Assembly: GCA_045586405.1 (NCBI GenBank)
Contig: JAZNAG010000017.1
Span: forward strand, 1-63,327
DNA from: SIG607 sp045586405
Lineage (GTDB): Bacteria; Bacillota; Clostridia; Oscillospirales; Acutalibacteraceae
Direction of reading: 5' to 3'
DNA: 63,327 nt
Every line of letters begins with the position of its first letter. Position 1 is the stretch's first letter. This document shows, in pieces, positions 1 to 8,879 of the stretch. Both the position numbers and the translations under genes were made by a program. The notes under the pieces were generated by a model, which did not search any database, was not told the DNA's origin, and saw only the letters and a list, made by a program, of their open reading frames with translations.

Positions 1-603
1 ACGTTCATATCTGCAATGCTTAGAATATTAAATGAAAATAACATTTCGTACAGTAACGATATAATAAAAATAATAACACCTCTTGGAATAAACGGTACAG
101 CAGAATATTACATAAATACGCTGGGTGTCAATAAATCCAAAGAAGAACTTATAGAATTAATGAAGAACTATATGATGGAGGCGTACCACAATACAATCCC
201 CGCAAAGGAAAATGTTATATCCGTATTAACAGAACTCAAAAACAGAGGGGATAGTTTGAATGTGTTAACGGCAAGCCCACATATTACATTGGATGCCTGC
301 TTGAAACGGCTCGGCATTTACGATTTATTTGATAATGTATGGTCTTGCGACGATTTTAATACAACAAAAGCAAACCCCGATATTTATGTTATGGCAGCAA
401 AAAGGCTTAACAAAAATGTTGAGGACATTTGGTTTCTTGACGACAATTTGGGCGCAGATATGACCGCTAAAACCGCTGGTATGAAGGTTTGCGGTGTTTA
501 CGACGATTCCTCAAAAGATTATGCAGAAGAAATAAAATCTATTGCGGATGATTATATATACAATTTCTCCGAACTACTTTCTTTGCAGGTTTCTAAAAAA
601 TAA
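1..603 (+). CDS. HAD-superfamily hydrolase, 5' end outside the window
   Basis: The frame is open to the first base of the window, so the gene is cut at its 5' end; the first ATG, at 16, is internal. The remaining ~200 residues hold the later HAD motifs: a hydrophobic stretch ending in LTASPH (motif II, Thr/Ser), a lysine region TTKANPDIY (motif III), and DIWFLDDNLGADMTAK (motif IV acidic pair). The N-terminal DxDGT nucleophile motif must lie upstream. Members of this phosphoglycolate-phosphatase/beta-phosphoglucomutase-like group dephosphorylate small metabolites in the cytoplasm. Substrate cannot be told. The gene ends before a clear terminator, so it is probably the last gene of a unit outside the window. 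Confidence 0.85.
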   Translation, partial: TFISAMLRILNENNISYSNDIIKIITPLGINGTAEYYINTLGVNKSKEELIELMKNYMMEAYHNTIPAKENVISVLTELKNRGDSLNVLTASPHITLDACLKRLGIYDLFDNVWSCDDFNTTKANPDIYVMAAKRLNKNVEDIWFLDDNLGADMTAKTAGMKVCGVYDDSSKDYAEEIKSIADDYIYNFSELLSLQVSKK

Positions 604-655
604 CCGCAAGAGGATTTTTGTTTTATATTTATTTCCCTCTTTTGCTGATAGCAGG

Positions 656-683
656 ACAGGCTGCAATTAAATCGAGCAAGTAA
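656..683 (+). repeat. Peptide-tail remnant, copy A
   Basis: In one frame this reads QAAIKSSK followed by a stop. A second stretch at 4808-4835 reads QAAIKESK plus stop. Several differences between the two are synonymous (GCA/GCT, ATT/ATC, AGC/TCT), which is the pattern expected of related coding tails rather than chance. The two copies flank the AraC/glycyl-radical region. No full gene is visible at either place, so they may be decayed 3' ends. This is weak evidence from a short match. Confidence 0.25.
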
Positions 684-773
684 GCCTCGAAAAAGTCAGT
701 ATTTATGCGGGTTTGCGGGCGTTCTGATTGCCCCGAATATACGCTAAAATACAGCTATTAAACAAGCAATAAG

Positions 774-805
774 CACCCCGTGTTCAATCGAACACGGGGT
801 GTTTT
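774..805 (+). terminator. Intrinsic terminator
   Basis: A perfect 12-bp stem (CACCCCGTGTTC / GAACACGGGGTG) with a 4-base loop is followed by TTTT. It lies between the HAD gene and the convergent AraC gene and could stop transcription from both sides. The rest of 604-829 shows no gene. Confidence 0.85.
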
Positions 806-829
806 CTGTATAGTCGTTATTCAAAAGAT

Positions 830-1582
830 TTAAATTTGTTTTCTGAAATTACTTGCTGTTTGACCGGTTACTTTTTTAAAGGTTTTACTAAAATAATATA
901 TGTCCTCAAATCCACACAAATTTGAAATGTCGCCTATAGATAATTCTTTAGAACACAATAGTTTTTTTGCCAGGCCGATCTTGTAATCAATGATGTATTG
1001 ATTTGGTGTGGTGTGAAAATTTTGTTTGAAAATATCATTGAATCGCCGCTTTGTAACCCCATATTCTTCTGCCGCTTTGATAATACAGTCCTCTTCCTTA
1101 AAATGCAAATTCATATATTCTTTTGCCTTTGAAATCTTCGTATCTTTCGGCAAATATTTTTTGAAATAAATATCTTCAAAGCTACCAAACAGTTTATATA
1201 GCTCGCTAAGGCATTTGGCAGTGCATCCGCCAGCATTTATAAATTGATGTTCAATACTGTTCAATATTCGGACAATGGCGCCGGTATCCTTGATTTTTAT
1301 ACAAAAACTCGTTACCGCTATCGGCACATAGGTTGTGAAATGAACCGAGAAGCACAGCCCTTTTTCTGCAACTTCAACTTTGTAATCTTCTTTTTGATTA
1401 AAAAAATAGATGCAGTTTTCATCTAGCGTAAACTTATGATCTGCAAAAAAATGTTCAGCATTGCCTGAAAGCTGGATGCCGATAATATGGTCATATCGGT
1501 TTTTGGTGGTGAATTTCACGACTTGCGGCGTATAATGCAGAACACCGTTAATATCCTTAACTCTTATATCGGAAAAAATCAT
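830..1582 (-). CDS. AraC-family transcriptional regulator
   Basis: A 250-residue protein with an N-terminal cupin-like effector half and a C-terminal AraC DNA-binding half. The latter carries two helix-turn-helix units (around ITKAAEEYGVTKRRFNDIFK and ISNLCGFEDIYYFSKTFKK) and the typical tail FKKVTGQTASNFRK. The start is set at the ATG at 1582 because GGGAGGAG lies just upstream; a GTG 15 bases earlier is in frame but sits inside that ribosome binding site. It is divergent from the glycyl radical enzyme operon. By analogy with such pairs it probably senses the substrate of that enzyme and activates the operon. Confidence 0.9.
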   Translation of the reverse strand: MIFSDIRVKDINGVLHYTPQVVKFTTKNRYDHIIGIQLSGNAEHFFADHKFTLDENCIYFFNQKEDYKVEVAEKGLCFSVHFTTYVPIAVTSFCIKIKDTGAIVRILNSIEHQFINAGGCTAKCLSELYKLFGSFEDIYFKKYLPKDTKISKAKEYMNLHFKEEDCIIKAAEEYGVTKRRFNDIFKQNFHTTPNQYIIDYKIGLAKKLLCSKELSIGDISNLCGFEDIYYFSKTFKKVTGQTASNFRKQI

Positions 1583-1606
1583 AAGCACTCCTCCCACTTT
1601 ATATCC

Positions 1607-1634
1607 ATTATAACACAGAAAGACAATTTTTCAA
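1607..1634 (-). promoter_or_regulatory. Sigma-A promoter of the AraC gene
   Basis: Read on the minus strand, TTGAAA is followed by a 16-base spacer and TATAAT, about 25 bases upstream of the AraC start. Confidence 0.7.
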
Positions 1635-1635
1635 G

Positions 1636-1668
1636 TTCCTTATTTTACAAATTTCCGTATTTTGCATT
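1636..1668 (+). promoter_or_regulatory. Direct-repeat candidate AraC operator
   Basis: Two direct repeats 17 bases apart, TTCCTTATTTTACA and TTCCGTATTTTGCA, match at 12 of 14 positions. They lie just upstream of, and touch, the -35 box of the glycyl radical enzyme promoter. That is where AraC-type activators bind as two direct half-sites. Binding is inferred. Confidence 0.5.
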
Positions 1669-1695
1669 GTAAGTATTTTCTTTGATAGTTATACT
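1667..1695 (+). promoter_or_regulatory. Promoter of the glycyl radical enzyme operon
   Basis: TTGTAA, 17 bases, TATACT. The -35 box is poor, as expected for an activator-dependent promoter, and it abuts the direct repeats at 1636-1668. The gene start follows with AAAGGAGATGA as ribosome binding site. Confidence 0.5.
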
Positions 1696-1716
1696 GAACG
1701 TAAAGGAGATGATTTT

Positions 1717-3963
1717 ATGAATCATTTGAATTTACGTGAAGAATTAAAGAAATATTATTGGTATGAAGCGGGCACAAAAGCCAAGAACTTTTTTGAAGAA
1801 TGCACAAAAGTTTTGGATGAAAAAGCAGAGAATCAAATGTCTGCGTATCAAATGAAAGCATATCAGTATAAAACTATTACGAATATGTTTGAGCCTGTGT
1901 TATTTTACAATTCGCCTTTTTATTATGAAACAGGAACGATGGCTGCCCATTGTGACGGTGCGCGGGATTTGCGTGGGCATAGTCATGCCGGTGGATGGAC
2001 TTACCGAAAAAACTCGCATCTTTTTATCGAACAAGATAAAGAACTTTGGGATAGGCGCTGCAAGCAAGCAAAAGAACTGTTTTATCTGATCTGCGGACCG
2101 TATAACGACGTGAGTCAGCATTTTGCATTTAATTATCGTCCTGTTTTTGAAATGGGCTTTAAAGGTGTATATGAAAAAGCAATCGAAAATTTAAAAAACG
2201 CAGAAACGGAAGAGCAAAAAGAGTTTTTGACGGCTCTATGCGAGGGACTTTTATGTCTCAAAAAAGTAAGCGAAACTTTTGCTCAAAAAGCAAAAACGCT
2301 TGCTGAAACTGCCCCCGATGAAGAAGCAAAAAATAATATGCTGAAAATCTATGAGGCGGCAAAACGAACCCCTTGGGAAAAGCCGCAAAACTTTTACGAG
2401 GCGCTTAACTGCCTTGCTTTTTGCCGAAAGGTAATGGGTGCATTAGAAGGGATTGGTTTTAACTCCTTTGGGCGAGTAGATCTGGACTTGTATCCTTTTT
2501 ACAAAAAAGATATTGAAAACGGCGTTTTGAACGAGAAAGAGGCATATGACCTTATATGTAAGTTTTTAATAACTTTTGATATGCACTATGACCATGATAT
2601 GAAAATGGTGGGATATGCCGACCACGAGCTTGAAAACACCTATGTTTTGGGCGGGTGTGATAAATACGGCAATCCTGTTTATAATGAACTTACCAAAATG
2701 TTTCTGTGCGCCACAAGGGAAGAAAAAATTATATTCCCAAAGATTAAGTGCCGTTTTTCAAAGAATTCCCCCAAGGAATATTTAGATGAGATAAACCTTT
2801 CTGTAATAAACGGAACAAGTACGGTTTTATATCAGAACGACGATGCGGTAATACCTGCTCTTATTCGCGCCGGAAGAACCATGGATGAAGCCAGAGATTA
2901 TATCGTTACAGGATGTTGGGGAATTCAGTGCAACGGTGTAGAGAAGTTTGATAGCGGCACATACGTGAACATGTTAAAACCCTTTGAATACTCGCTGCAT
3001 AACCTTACCGATAAAATGGCAGGGGTAGGTATGCAATTCAAAACTATTGACGATGCCGAAAGTTTTGAAGAGGTTTATCGTATCACTATTGAAAACATTG
3101 CAGTCCTCTTTGAAGAAAGAGCGAGAATAACAAAAAAAGGCGGCAATATCTGGAATAAAGTGGACCCTCTGCCGCTGTTTTCTTCAACGCTGGAGAATTG
3201 TATAGAGAAAAAAGCAGATTATACTGCAGGAGGGTCGAAGTACAGAGACGACCAATTTATGTGTTTCGGGCTTCCCAATATAGTCGATTCGTTACTCGCT
3301 ATAAAAGAACTATGCTTTGACAGTAAAGCATATACGCTAAAGCAGTTGTTAACCGCTGTGAGATGCAACTGGGAAGGTTTTGAAAATATGAGAATAGAAG
3401 CTCAACGCTGTAAAGGTTGGGGTGACGGCAGCAAAGAATCCTGTGAACTGGCAAACCGCTTTAATAATGACCTTTATGAAATGGCACAAAATTTACCCGG
3501 AACATACGGTGGAAAAATACAGTTGGGGCATCTCACTTATACCGAAATTCGTTGGTGGGGAGAAAAAACTCTTGCAACTCCCGACGGCAGAAGAAACGGA
3601 GAATATTTTGCGCAAGGACTGACTCCTTCAAGACTTAAAAAAACACCTTACGTTTCAAGTGTTATCAATAGTTTGGCTCAATTAGATGCTTCCACTATGG
3701 CAGGAAACAACGTAGTTAATGTGATTCTGCCGTCAGACAAAACAACGCTTGATATTTGTGAGGCGTATTTAAGAACGTTTGCTGATTCAGCACTAATGTC
3801 CCTTCAACTTAACTGTGTAACAAAGAAGCAACTTTTAGATGCTCAAATCCACCCCGAAAAATATCCTGATTTAATTGTCAGAGTAACAGGTTTTTCTGCA
3901 AAATTCACTTCGCTTTCACCCGAATGGCAGCAGGAAGTGCTAACAAGGAATTTCTATGAATAA
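1717..3963 (+). CDS. Glycyl radical enzyme (PFL-like family), substrate unknown
   Basis: A 748-residue protein with the two hallmarks of the family. The active-site cysteine is in VTGCWGIQC (Cys400, with a further Cys405). The C-terminal glycyl radical loop is RVTGFSAKF (Gly725). Such enzymes use a glycyl/thiyl radical for C-C, C-O, C-N or C-S bond chemistry in anaerobes. Most dehydratase and decarboxylase members read GCVE at the cysteine, the Glu acting as a base. Here the motif is GCWG, so the usual Glu is absent. The length is close to pyruvate formate-lyase and shorter than CutC, HypD or glycerol dehydratase. The activase gene overlaps the 3' end by 8 bases and an AraC gene is divergent. 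No shell or aldehyde dehydrogenase genes are nearby, so the reaction cannot be assigned. Confidence 0.85.
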   Translation: MNHLNLREELKKYYWYEAGTKAKNFFEECTKVLDEKAENQMSAYQMKAYQYKTITNMFEPVLFYNSPFYYETGTMAAHCDGARDLRGHSHAGGWTYRKNSHLFIEQDKELWDRRCKQAKELFYLICGPYNDVSQHFAFNYRPVFEMGFKGVYEKAIENLKNAETEEQKEFLTALCEGLLCLKKVSETFAQKAKTLAETAPDEEAKNNMLKIYEAAKRTPWEKPQNFYEALNCLAFCRKVMGALEGIGFNSFGRVDLDLYPFYKKDIENGVLNEKEAYDLICKFLITFDMHYDHDMKMVGYADHELENTYVLGGCDKYGNPVYNELTKMFLCATREEKIIFPKIKCRFSKNSPKEYLDEINLSVINGTSTVLYQNDDAVIPALIRAGRTMDEARDYIVTGCWGIQCNGVEKFDSGTYVNMLKPFEYSLHNLTDKMAGVGMQFKTIDDAESFEEVYRITIENIAVLFEERARITKKGGNIWNKVDPLPLFSSTLENCIEKKADYTAGGSKYRDDQFMCFGLPNIVDSLLAIKELCFDSKAYTLKQLLTAVRCNWEGFENMRIEAQRCKGWGDGSKESCELANRFNNDLYEMAQNLPGTYGGKIQLGHLTYTEIRWWGEKTLATPDGRRNGEYFAQGLTPSRLKKTPYVSSVINSLAQLDASTMAGNNVVNVILPSDKTTLDICEAYLRTFADSALMSLQLNCVTKKQLLDAQIHPEKYPDLIVRVTGFSAKFTSLSPEWQQEVLTRNFYE

Positions 3964-4783
3964 AGCAATTATTTTTGATATACATCACTGTTCTACTTCG
4001 GACGGTCCCGGAATACGCACCGTCGTATTTTTTAAGGGCTGTAATTTGAGGTGTGCATGGTGTCATAATCCCGAAGGTCAGGAGTTTAAACCGCAAATGA
4101 TGTTTTATAAGGATAAATGCACAGGTTGCGGTAAGTGTACTGAGGTTTGCCCTACACCAAAAAACTGCACTCTTTGTGGGAAGTGTAGTTTTTACTGCCC
4201 CGTTGACGCACGTAAAGTTTGCGGTAAAGAATATACCGTTGATGAAGTTTTCGATGAAATCATAAAAGATAAAGCCTTCTATGAAAATTCGAGCGGCGGT
4301 GTTACGTTTTCGGGCGGAGAATGTATGCTTCAGCTTGATTTTCTTGCGGAGATCCTCAAAAAATGTAAAGAAAACAATATACATACCGCAGTTGATACCG
4401 CAGGGCATATACCATTTGAAAGTTTTGAAAAGATCTTACCCTATACGGACTTGTTTTTGTATGATATAAAGTGTTTTGATAGTGAAAAACACAAAAAATA
4501 CGTTGGTGTAGACAACAAACTTATTTTAGAAAACCTCAACAAACTGTTCAAGGCAAAGGCAAAAATATGGATTTGCATTCCTGTAATCGAAGGCATAAAC
4601 GATTCGGTTGATGAGATGCGAAAAATCAAGAACTTTTTAGATAGTTGCGGCTCTCCCGAAAAGGTAGAGCTTTTGCCGTATCACGCCATGGGAGAGAATA
4701 AATATATCGCGATAGGAAAGAAAACGCAGCATTTTAATCCACCTGACAATAAGAAAATGAATGAATTAAAGGCGGTTTTCTGA
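3956..4783 (+). CDS. Glycyl radical enzyme activase (radical SAM)
   Basis: A 275-residue activase. The radical-SAM cluster motif is CNLRCAWC near residue 30. It is followed by an inserted ferredoxin-like domain with two 4Fe-4S motifs (CTGCGKCTEVCP and CTLCGKCSFYCP), as in the activases of glycerol dehydratase-type enzymes; PFL activase lacks this insert. GGVTFSGGEC matches the SAM-binding region. It abstracts hydrogen from the radical glycine of its partner. The start overlaps the last codons of the enzyme gene, with AAGGA upstream, so the pair is translationally coupled and specific. The last gene of its unit. Confidence 0.92.
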   Translation: MNKAIIFDIHHCSTSDGPGIRTVVFFKGCNLRCAWCHNPEGQEFKPQMMFYKDKCTGCGKCTEVCPTPKNCTLCGKCSFYCPVDARKVCGKEYTVDEVFDEIIKDKAFYENSSGGVTFSGGECMLQLDFLAEILKKCKENNIHTAVDTAGHIPFESFEKILPYTDLFLYDIKCFDSEKHKKYVGVDNKLILENLNKLFKAKAKIWICIPVIEGINDSVDEMRKIKNFLDSCGSPEKVELLPYHAMGENKYIAIGKKTQHFNPPDNKKMNELKAVF

Positions 4784-4807
4784 TTGGTGCACTTTGTGCA
4801 CTGTAAT

Positions 4808-4835
4808 ACAGGCTGCTATCAAAGAATCTAAGTAA
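4808..4835 (+). repeat. Peptide-tail remnant, copy B
   Basis: Reads QAAIKESK plus stop in one frame, matching copy A at 656-683 with largely synonymous differences. It lies directly downstream of the activase stop, before the terminator. The upstream frame is not a recognisable gene. Confidence 0.25.
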
Positions 4836-4857
4836 TTAGATTTATAAAGTAAAAAAT

Positions 4858-4886
4858 ATCCGCCCGAAGAAATTCGGGCGGATTTC
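4858..4886 (+). terminator. Intrinsic terminator of the glycyl radical operon
   Basis: A perfect 11-bp stem (ATCCGCCCGAA / TTCGGGCGGAT) with a GAAA loop, followed by a short T-rich tail. It lies between convergent genes. Confidence 0.8.
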
Positions 4887-4922
4887 TTATGCAAAGTCCG
4901 TTTTATCTATTTACTGTAAAAA

Positions 4923-5759
4923 CTACATATCAGAAACATCAATTCTTGGTACTACAACAAAATCAAGATCCTGAGATTCCAGTTTTTTTCTTTTTTCTTC
5001 TTCTTCGCGCAGTCTACGGCGATAGAACTCTGCCTCTTCACGCGCCGCTCTTTCCCTTTCGGCACTTCTTTCGCGTTCGCGAAAATCTGCTAATACATTT
5101 TCGAAAATTTCAGTTGCTTTTTCGCAAACATGTTTTGCCTCTTTAGTAGCAAAGCCTTTTTTCTTGTATTCGTGAAGTTTTTTTATGGAACCATCTATAT
5201 CTGTTATTTTTCCTAAAGAGCCTTTTGCAACAATTTCATAGCATTTGCAGTCTATGTCGTCTAGCTTTGCTCCCGCCTGAGCAAAAGCCAACGCCTTTGC
5301 GGCGTCATCTTCTATATAATGATACGCTATCATTCTATTGGCTTCGACAGAGCCTTTTTTTGCAGCCGCCTCAACCAACTCCATATTCGGACTGCTGCCT
5401 TTTGTGGCTAACTCGTATAAATCTTTTCCGTCTATGTTTTCTATTGCAGTTTTCTCTATTTCTCCTCTGAGAGCTGCCTTTAGTGCAATTTTTTCTCCAC
5501 AAAACTCGCAATAACCTTCTGATAATTTTTCGTGAAGCGAAATTTTATTTCCGCAAACGCTGCAAAAGAGAGAAACCATATTGCCTTTGGCGAATTCGGC
5601 ATTTTCAGCAAAAACTTCCTCAGCGGTTTTTTCGCCGGATGCAATTTGTTTTTCTTGAACCCTGCTTCTTAGAGTATCGGCTAAATCTTCTTGTCTGTCG
5701 TCCAGTGTTCTTGCCAGTTCTTTGGCTGCTTTTGCAAATTCTTCAAATCCGTTTGACAT
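4923..5759 (-). CDS. Zinc-ribbon, Sel1-like repeat and coiled-coil protein of unknown function
   Basis: A 278-residue cytoplasmic protein with no signal peptide. An N-terminal helical region is followed by a zinc ribbon with two CxxC pairs (CSVCGNK and YCEFCGEK, around residues 65-90). Helical repeats of Sel1 type follow (for example SPNMELVEAAAKKGSVEANR and a further AYHYIEDDAAKALAFAQAGA unit). Near the C-terminus is a charged coiled coil rich in Arg/Glu, roughly residues 225-265. It starts 3 bases after the stop of the upstream large gene, whose stop codon lies inside this gene's ribosome-binding-site spacer, so the two are coupled. The domains suggest a scaffold or partner protein. No function can be named. 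Confidence 0.75.
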   Translation of the reverse strand: MSNGFEEFAKAAKELARTLDDRQEDLADTLRSRVQEKQIASGEKTAEEVFAENAEFAKGNMVSLFCSVCGNKISLHEKLSEGYCEFCGEKIALKAALRGEIEKTAIENIDGKDLYELATKGSSPNMELVEAAAKKGSVEANRMIAYHYIEDDAAKALAFAQAGAKLDDIDCKCYEIVAKGSLGKITDIDGSIKKLHEYKKKGFATKEAKHVCEKATEIFENVLADFRERERSAERERAAREEAEFYRRRLREEEEKRKKLESQDLDFVVVPRIDVSDM

Positions 5760-5762
5760 AAT

Positions 5763-8663
5763 TTACTTCTCCTCTACAAGTGAGTTTGTATTATCTACTT
5801 TTGTTTCTTCCTCTATCACAACATATTCTTTAAGCGTAGGCAATTTTCCGTTTTTAATATTCCAAATTTCAGGATCCCAACCCAAAGTATTTGTTATGAA
5901 TTTTGTAGCAAGTATATTGCTTTTTCGCATAATTTTTAGTTCGCCGTCAATATTTGCATGGCCTATGTCATTTTCGCTTAAACCGTATGTGTTGTTGAGG
6001 GTGATACTGTTTTTAAACGCAGACCATCCGTTTCCTTCAGATACAGAAGAAAGATTATATGTTCCAACATTAAAACAAGAATCTACCAATATGCTGTAAT
6101 CTCGTGTGCTGGAAGCGGTATTTGCAGCACCGATCAAACCACCGACAACCTCGTATTCATTTGAGTCCTCGCCGCGAGTAACTGTAATTTTTCCGCCAAA
6201 ATAGCAATTTTTAACTTCGATGTTTGTTTTGTCATCGGGAGTAATTTCTCTGATAAGTCCGCCGATAGCATCGTTGTATTCACAACACATCTGGGTTGCA
6301 TTTACACTGCTATAACAATTTTCGAGTTTTCCTTCTTTAATACTGCCGATAAACGCCGACACATTTTGTCCGCCCTTTACGGTTCCGGTTGCAAAACACC
6401 TTTCAATACTTGCGTTTTTACCGTTTATATTATCGACGAATCCGTTAACTGTTCCTTTGCCATCAATTTTTCCAGAAAAACTGCAACCTATTATAGCTGA
6501 GTTATTTATTGCGGCAAAACCGTCACCGCCACGGGTTTTAACGTCAACATTATTTACTGAACTTGCGATTATTTCTCCTTTGTTTTTATAACACATACCG
6601 ACAAAGTCGTCGTACACGCCTGAAATTTCACTAACAGCACAAGAAATAATTTTGCCTTGATTTGTATCTACAAGGCCTGTAAAATCTTTTTCGGCTTCAA
6701 GGACTATGTTTGACAAAGAAATATTTTTAAGCGTTCCTTTGTTTTTACTTATTAAATTAAAATCTTCATCAGAGGACAGAGAAACGAATTTTATATCGGT
6801 AATTTCACCGCCGTTGCTTTTAATAAAACCGTCTTCGGAAATTTTTAAATTAGAAATAGTGTGTTCGTTTCCTAAAAGTTTGCCTTTGAATGTGGAAATG
6901 TCAGCAATTTCTGTATCGGTTAAATCCAAATCGGTTTCCAAAGAGAATGTTCCGCGAGGGGCATTTTTAATATATGCCAAATCTTCAGCTGACTGAATCT
7001 TAATCTCACCTATGTTAACAGGATATTTGACATACGAATAAATCAATGTTCCTACAGAAAGGGGAAGAATGATTACGGACAAAATACTTACAATGCTTGT
7101 AATTATTCGAAAATATATCGGCATCTTAAACTTTTTAGGGCTATATGAACTTATTGCTAATGCCGACGGAATTTGAATAATAGAAATTACTAAGAACGCC
7201 GCAAGGGCTAAAAGATAAACATATATAAGCGGGTGTTTTATGAGGTTTATAATAGATTCGAAAGAATATTTTATAAAAAGACCGACAGGAATTGACATTG
7301 CTAAAACAAGCACAGATAAAACTGAAAGGATTATACCTTTTTTGTGAGCTTCGTCACTTCCTTGTTTGTTGTCAATGTCCTCCTTTTCTTTTATATCCTT
7401 TATTCTTTGCTCTATTGCATCAAGGCTTTTTTGCCTATCCTTTGAAAGAGCGTCCTTATAATCAGCCCACTTTTTAGAAAACTCGGCGTTTTTCTCATCG
7501 GTGGAATATTTTATAGCTTTTTCAGCATAAGGAGTCATTTCATCAAGTATGCTGTTATACTCTCTTTCAAGGTGATTTTTACTGTCTTTTTGCTTTGTTA
7601 AAATTTTATCTACATCTTCATCGCTATACTGTTCTTTTGTCTTCTCCATAAAAGCAGAAAAAGCAGAGTCCTTTATGTATGAAACGGGTAACCTGGTTAA
7701 ATTATCAGTAAACACTAAAACATATTGCCAATAGAATTTTCCGACTTCGGGATAAAGGCCTATAATGTAATCTATTTCCTCTTTTAATAACTTGTCTTTT
7801 ACAATTTCTGCTTCAAAATACGCTTTCTTGTCTGCAGCATAAATTTCTTTGTTTTCGCACTCGGCTGCACAAGAATAACAGTAGTTTATCTTTTTGTAGA
7901 TATTTAAGGTGCCGTTTGTTAAAGCCAGCGTTTTGGCAAGAAAAGCAAATCTGTCTGCTACGGTAGAAGGCTTTCCGTCAAGCCCTATGTCTGCTGCCTT
8001 TTCTGCAGAAAATGCGGCAGACAACGGATTTGCCCACAATAAAAGTTCACTTTCACTAACTTTGTAGGGCGATTTTGAAATTTTATTCAGACGCACTTCC
8101 ATAGCATCGGAGTATTCTTTTTTAACGATATCTTTCAATGAGTTTAAGATATCAGCACCGTAGCCCAGTTCTTCATATTTGGCATATAAAGAAATCATAA
8201 ATTTCGGGAAATTATCGTCTGTTTTAGAGATGCTTAAAATAGTTTTGTTGTCTTCTGTAAATAGTTTATTTTCACTATTTGCAGCAGAATAGTGATTTTC
8301 CCATTTTTTTGCAAGAAAACTATTGCCCTCAAGGGCGTTTATAACTGTTTTCTTATGACAGGCAAGCAATACAAGTTTCTCTATTTCTCTGTATTCATTT
8401 TGCAGTTCTTCGGTTGCATTATTTATTGCATATCTGAAGTTGTTATTATTGCTGATGGGAACAGCAAGTCTTAAGTAGAGCTCTTTAGATTCTTTACATT
8501 GATATTCGCATAAAAGCAAACCCCAGTAAGCCTGGGCGGAATTAGGATTTATATCCAGTACACGATTAAAATACAATGCAGCCGTTTTAAATTCGCTTTC
8601 CTTTAAAAAGAAATATCCTCTTTGAAGCAAACTTTCACTACTTGGAACAGAATTTTGGCTCAT
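5763..8663 (-). CDS. Large TPR, three-helix membrane and beta-helix (GLUG-like) protein
   Basis: A 966-residue protein in three parts. The N-terminus has a tetratricopeptide unit (residues ~12-60) and a long helical region with CxxC pairs. About residues 460-560 hold three hydrophobic segments, likely membrane helices. The C-terminal ~380 residues are short repeated strands with glycines, such as FVGMCYKNKGEIIASS and AFIGSIKEGKLENCYSS, like the GLUG repeats of beta-helix surface proteins. The start is set at 8663, where AAAGGTGGT precedes the ATG; a GTG 12 bases upstream is in frame but overlaps it. Topology is inferred: a cytoplasmic TPR half and an outside beta-helix. It heads a two-gene operon. 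Confidence 0.75.
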   Translation of the reverse strand: MSQNSVPSSESLLQRGYFFLKESEFKTAALYFNRVLDINPNSAQAYWGLLLCEYQCKESKELYLRLAVPISNNNNFRYAINNATEELQNEYREIEKLVLLACHKKTVINALEGNSFLAKKWENHYSAANSENKLFTEDNKTILSISKTDDNFPKFMISLYAKYEELGYGADILNSLKDIVKKEYSDAMEVRLNKISKSPYKVSESELLLWANPLSAAFSAEKAADIGLDGKPSTVADRFAFLAKTLALTNGTLNIYKKINYCYSCAAECENKEIYAADKKAYFEAEIVKDKLLKEEIDYIIGLYPEVGKFYWQYVLVFTDNLTRLPVSYIKDSAFSAFMEKTKEQYSDEDVDKILTKQKDSKNHLEREYNSILDEMTPYAEKAIKYSTDEKNAEFSKKWADYKDALSKDRQKSLDAIEQRIKDIKEKEDIDNKQGSDEAHKKGIILSVLSVLVLAMSIPVGLFIKYSFESIINLIKHPLIYVYLLALAAFLVISIIQIPSALAISSYSPKKFKMPIYFRIITSIVSILSVIILPLSVGTLIYSYVKYPVNIGEIKIQSAEDLAYIKNAPRGTFSLETDLDLTDTEIADISTFKGKLLGNEHTISNLKISEDGFIKSNGGEITDIKFVSLSSDEDFNLISKNKGTLKNISLSNIVLEAEKDFTGLVDTNQGKIISCAVSEISGVYDDFVGMCYKNKGEIIASSVNNVDVKTRGGDGFAAINNSAIIGCSFSGKIDGKGTVNGFVDNINGKNASIERCFATGTVKGGQNVSAFIGSIKEGKLENCYSSVNATQMCCEYNDAIGGLIREITPDDKTNIEVKNCYFGGKITVTRGEDSNEYEVVGGLIGAANTASSTRDYSILVDSCFNVGTYNLSSVSEGNGWSAFKNSITLNNTYGLSENDIGHANIDGELKIMRKSNILATKFITNTLGWDPEIWNIKNGKLPTLKEYVVIEEETKVDNTNSLVEEK

Positions 8664-8763
8664 TTTTAAAACCACCTTTTCAAGTTATATTTTATTTTGG
8701 CAAACAAAGATTTTTTGTAAAGGTAACTTGTGCTTCCGTCATAAACTTAGTTTACTCAATTAA

Positions 8764-8792
8764 AGTATAGCATAATAAAGAGGTAAAGTAAA
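8764..8792 (-). promoter_or_regulatory. Promoter of the TPR/beta-helix operon
   Basis: On the minus strand TTTACT, 17 bases, TATACT, about 100 bases ahead of the start at 8663. GTTTACT (8750-8756) and AGTAAAC (8787-8793) form an inverted repeat around it. Confidence 0.6.
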
Positions 8793-8879
8793 CCACAAAA
8801 GTATAGTGTAGTGCCGGCTTGCTTTTGTACGGCAGATATGATAGTATGTAAATTGAATTTTAGAGAACGGTGGTGCGGT

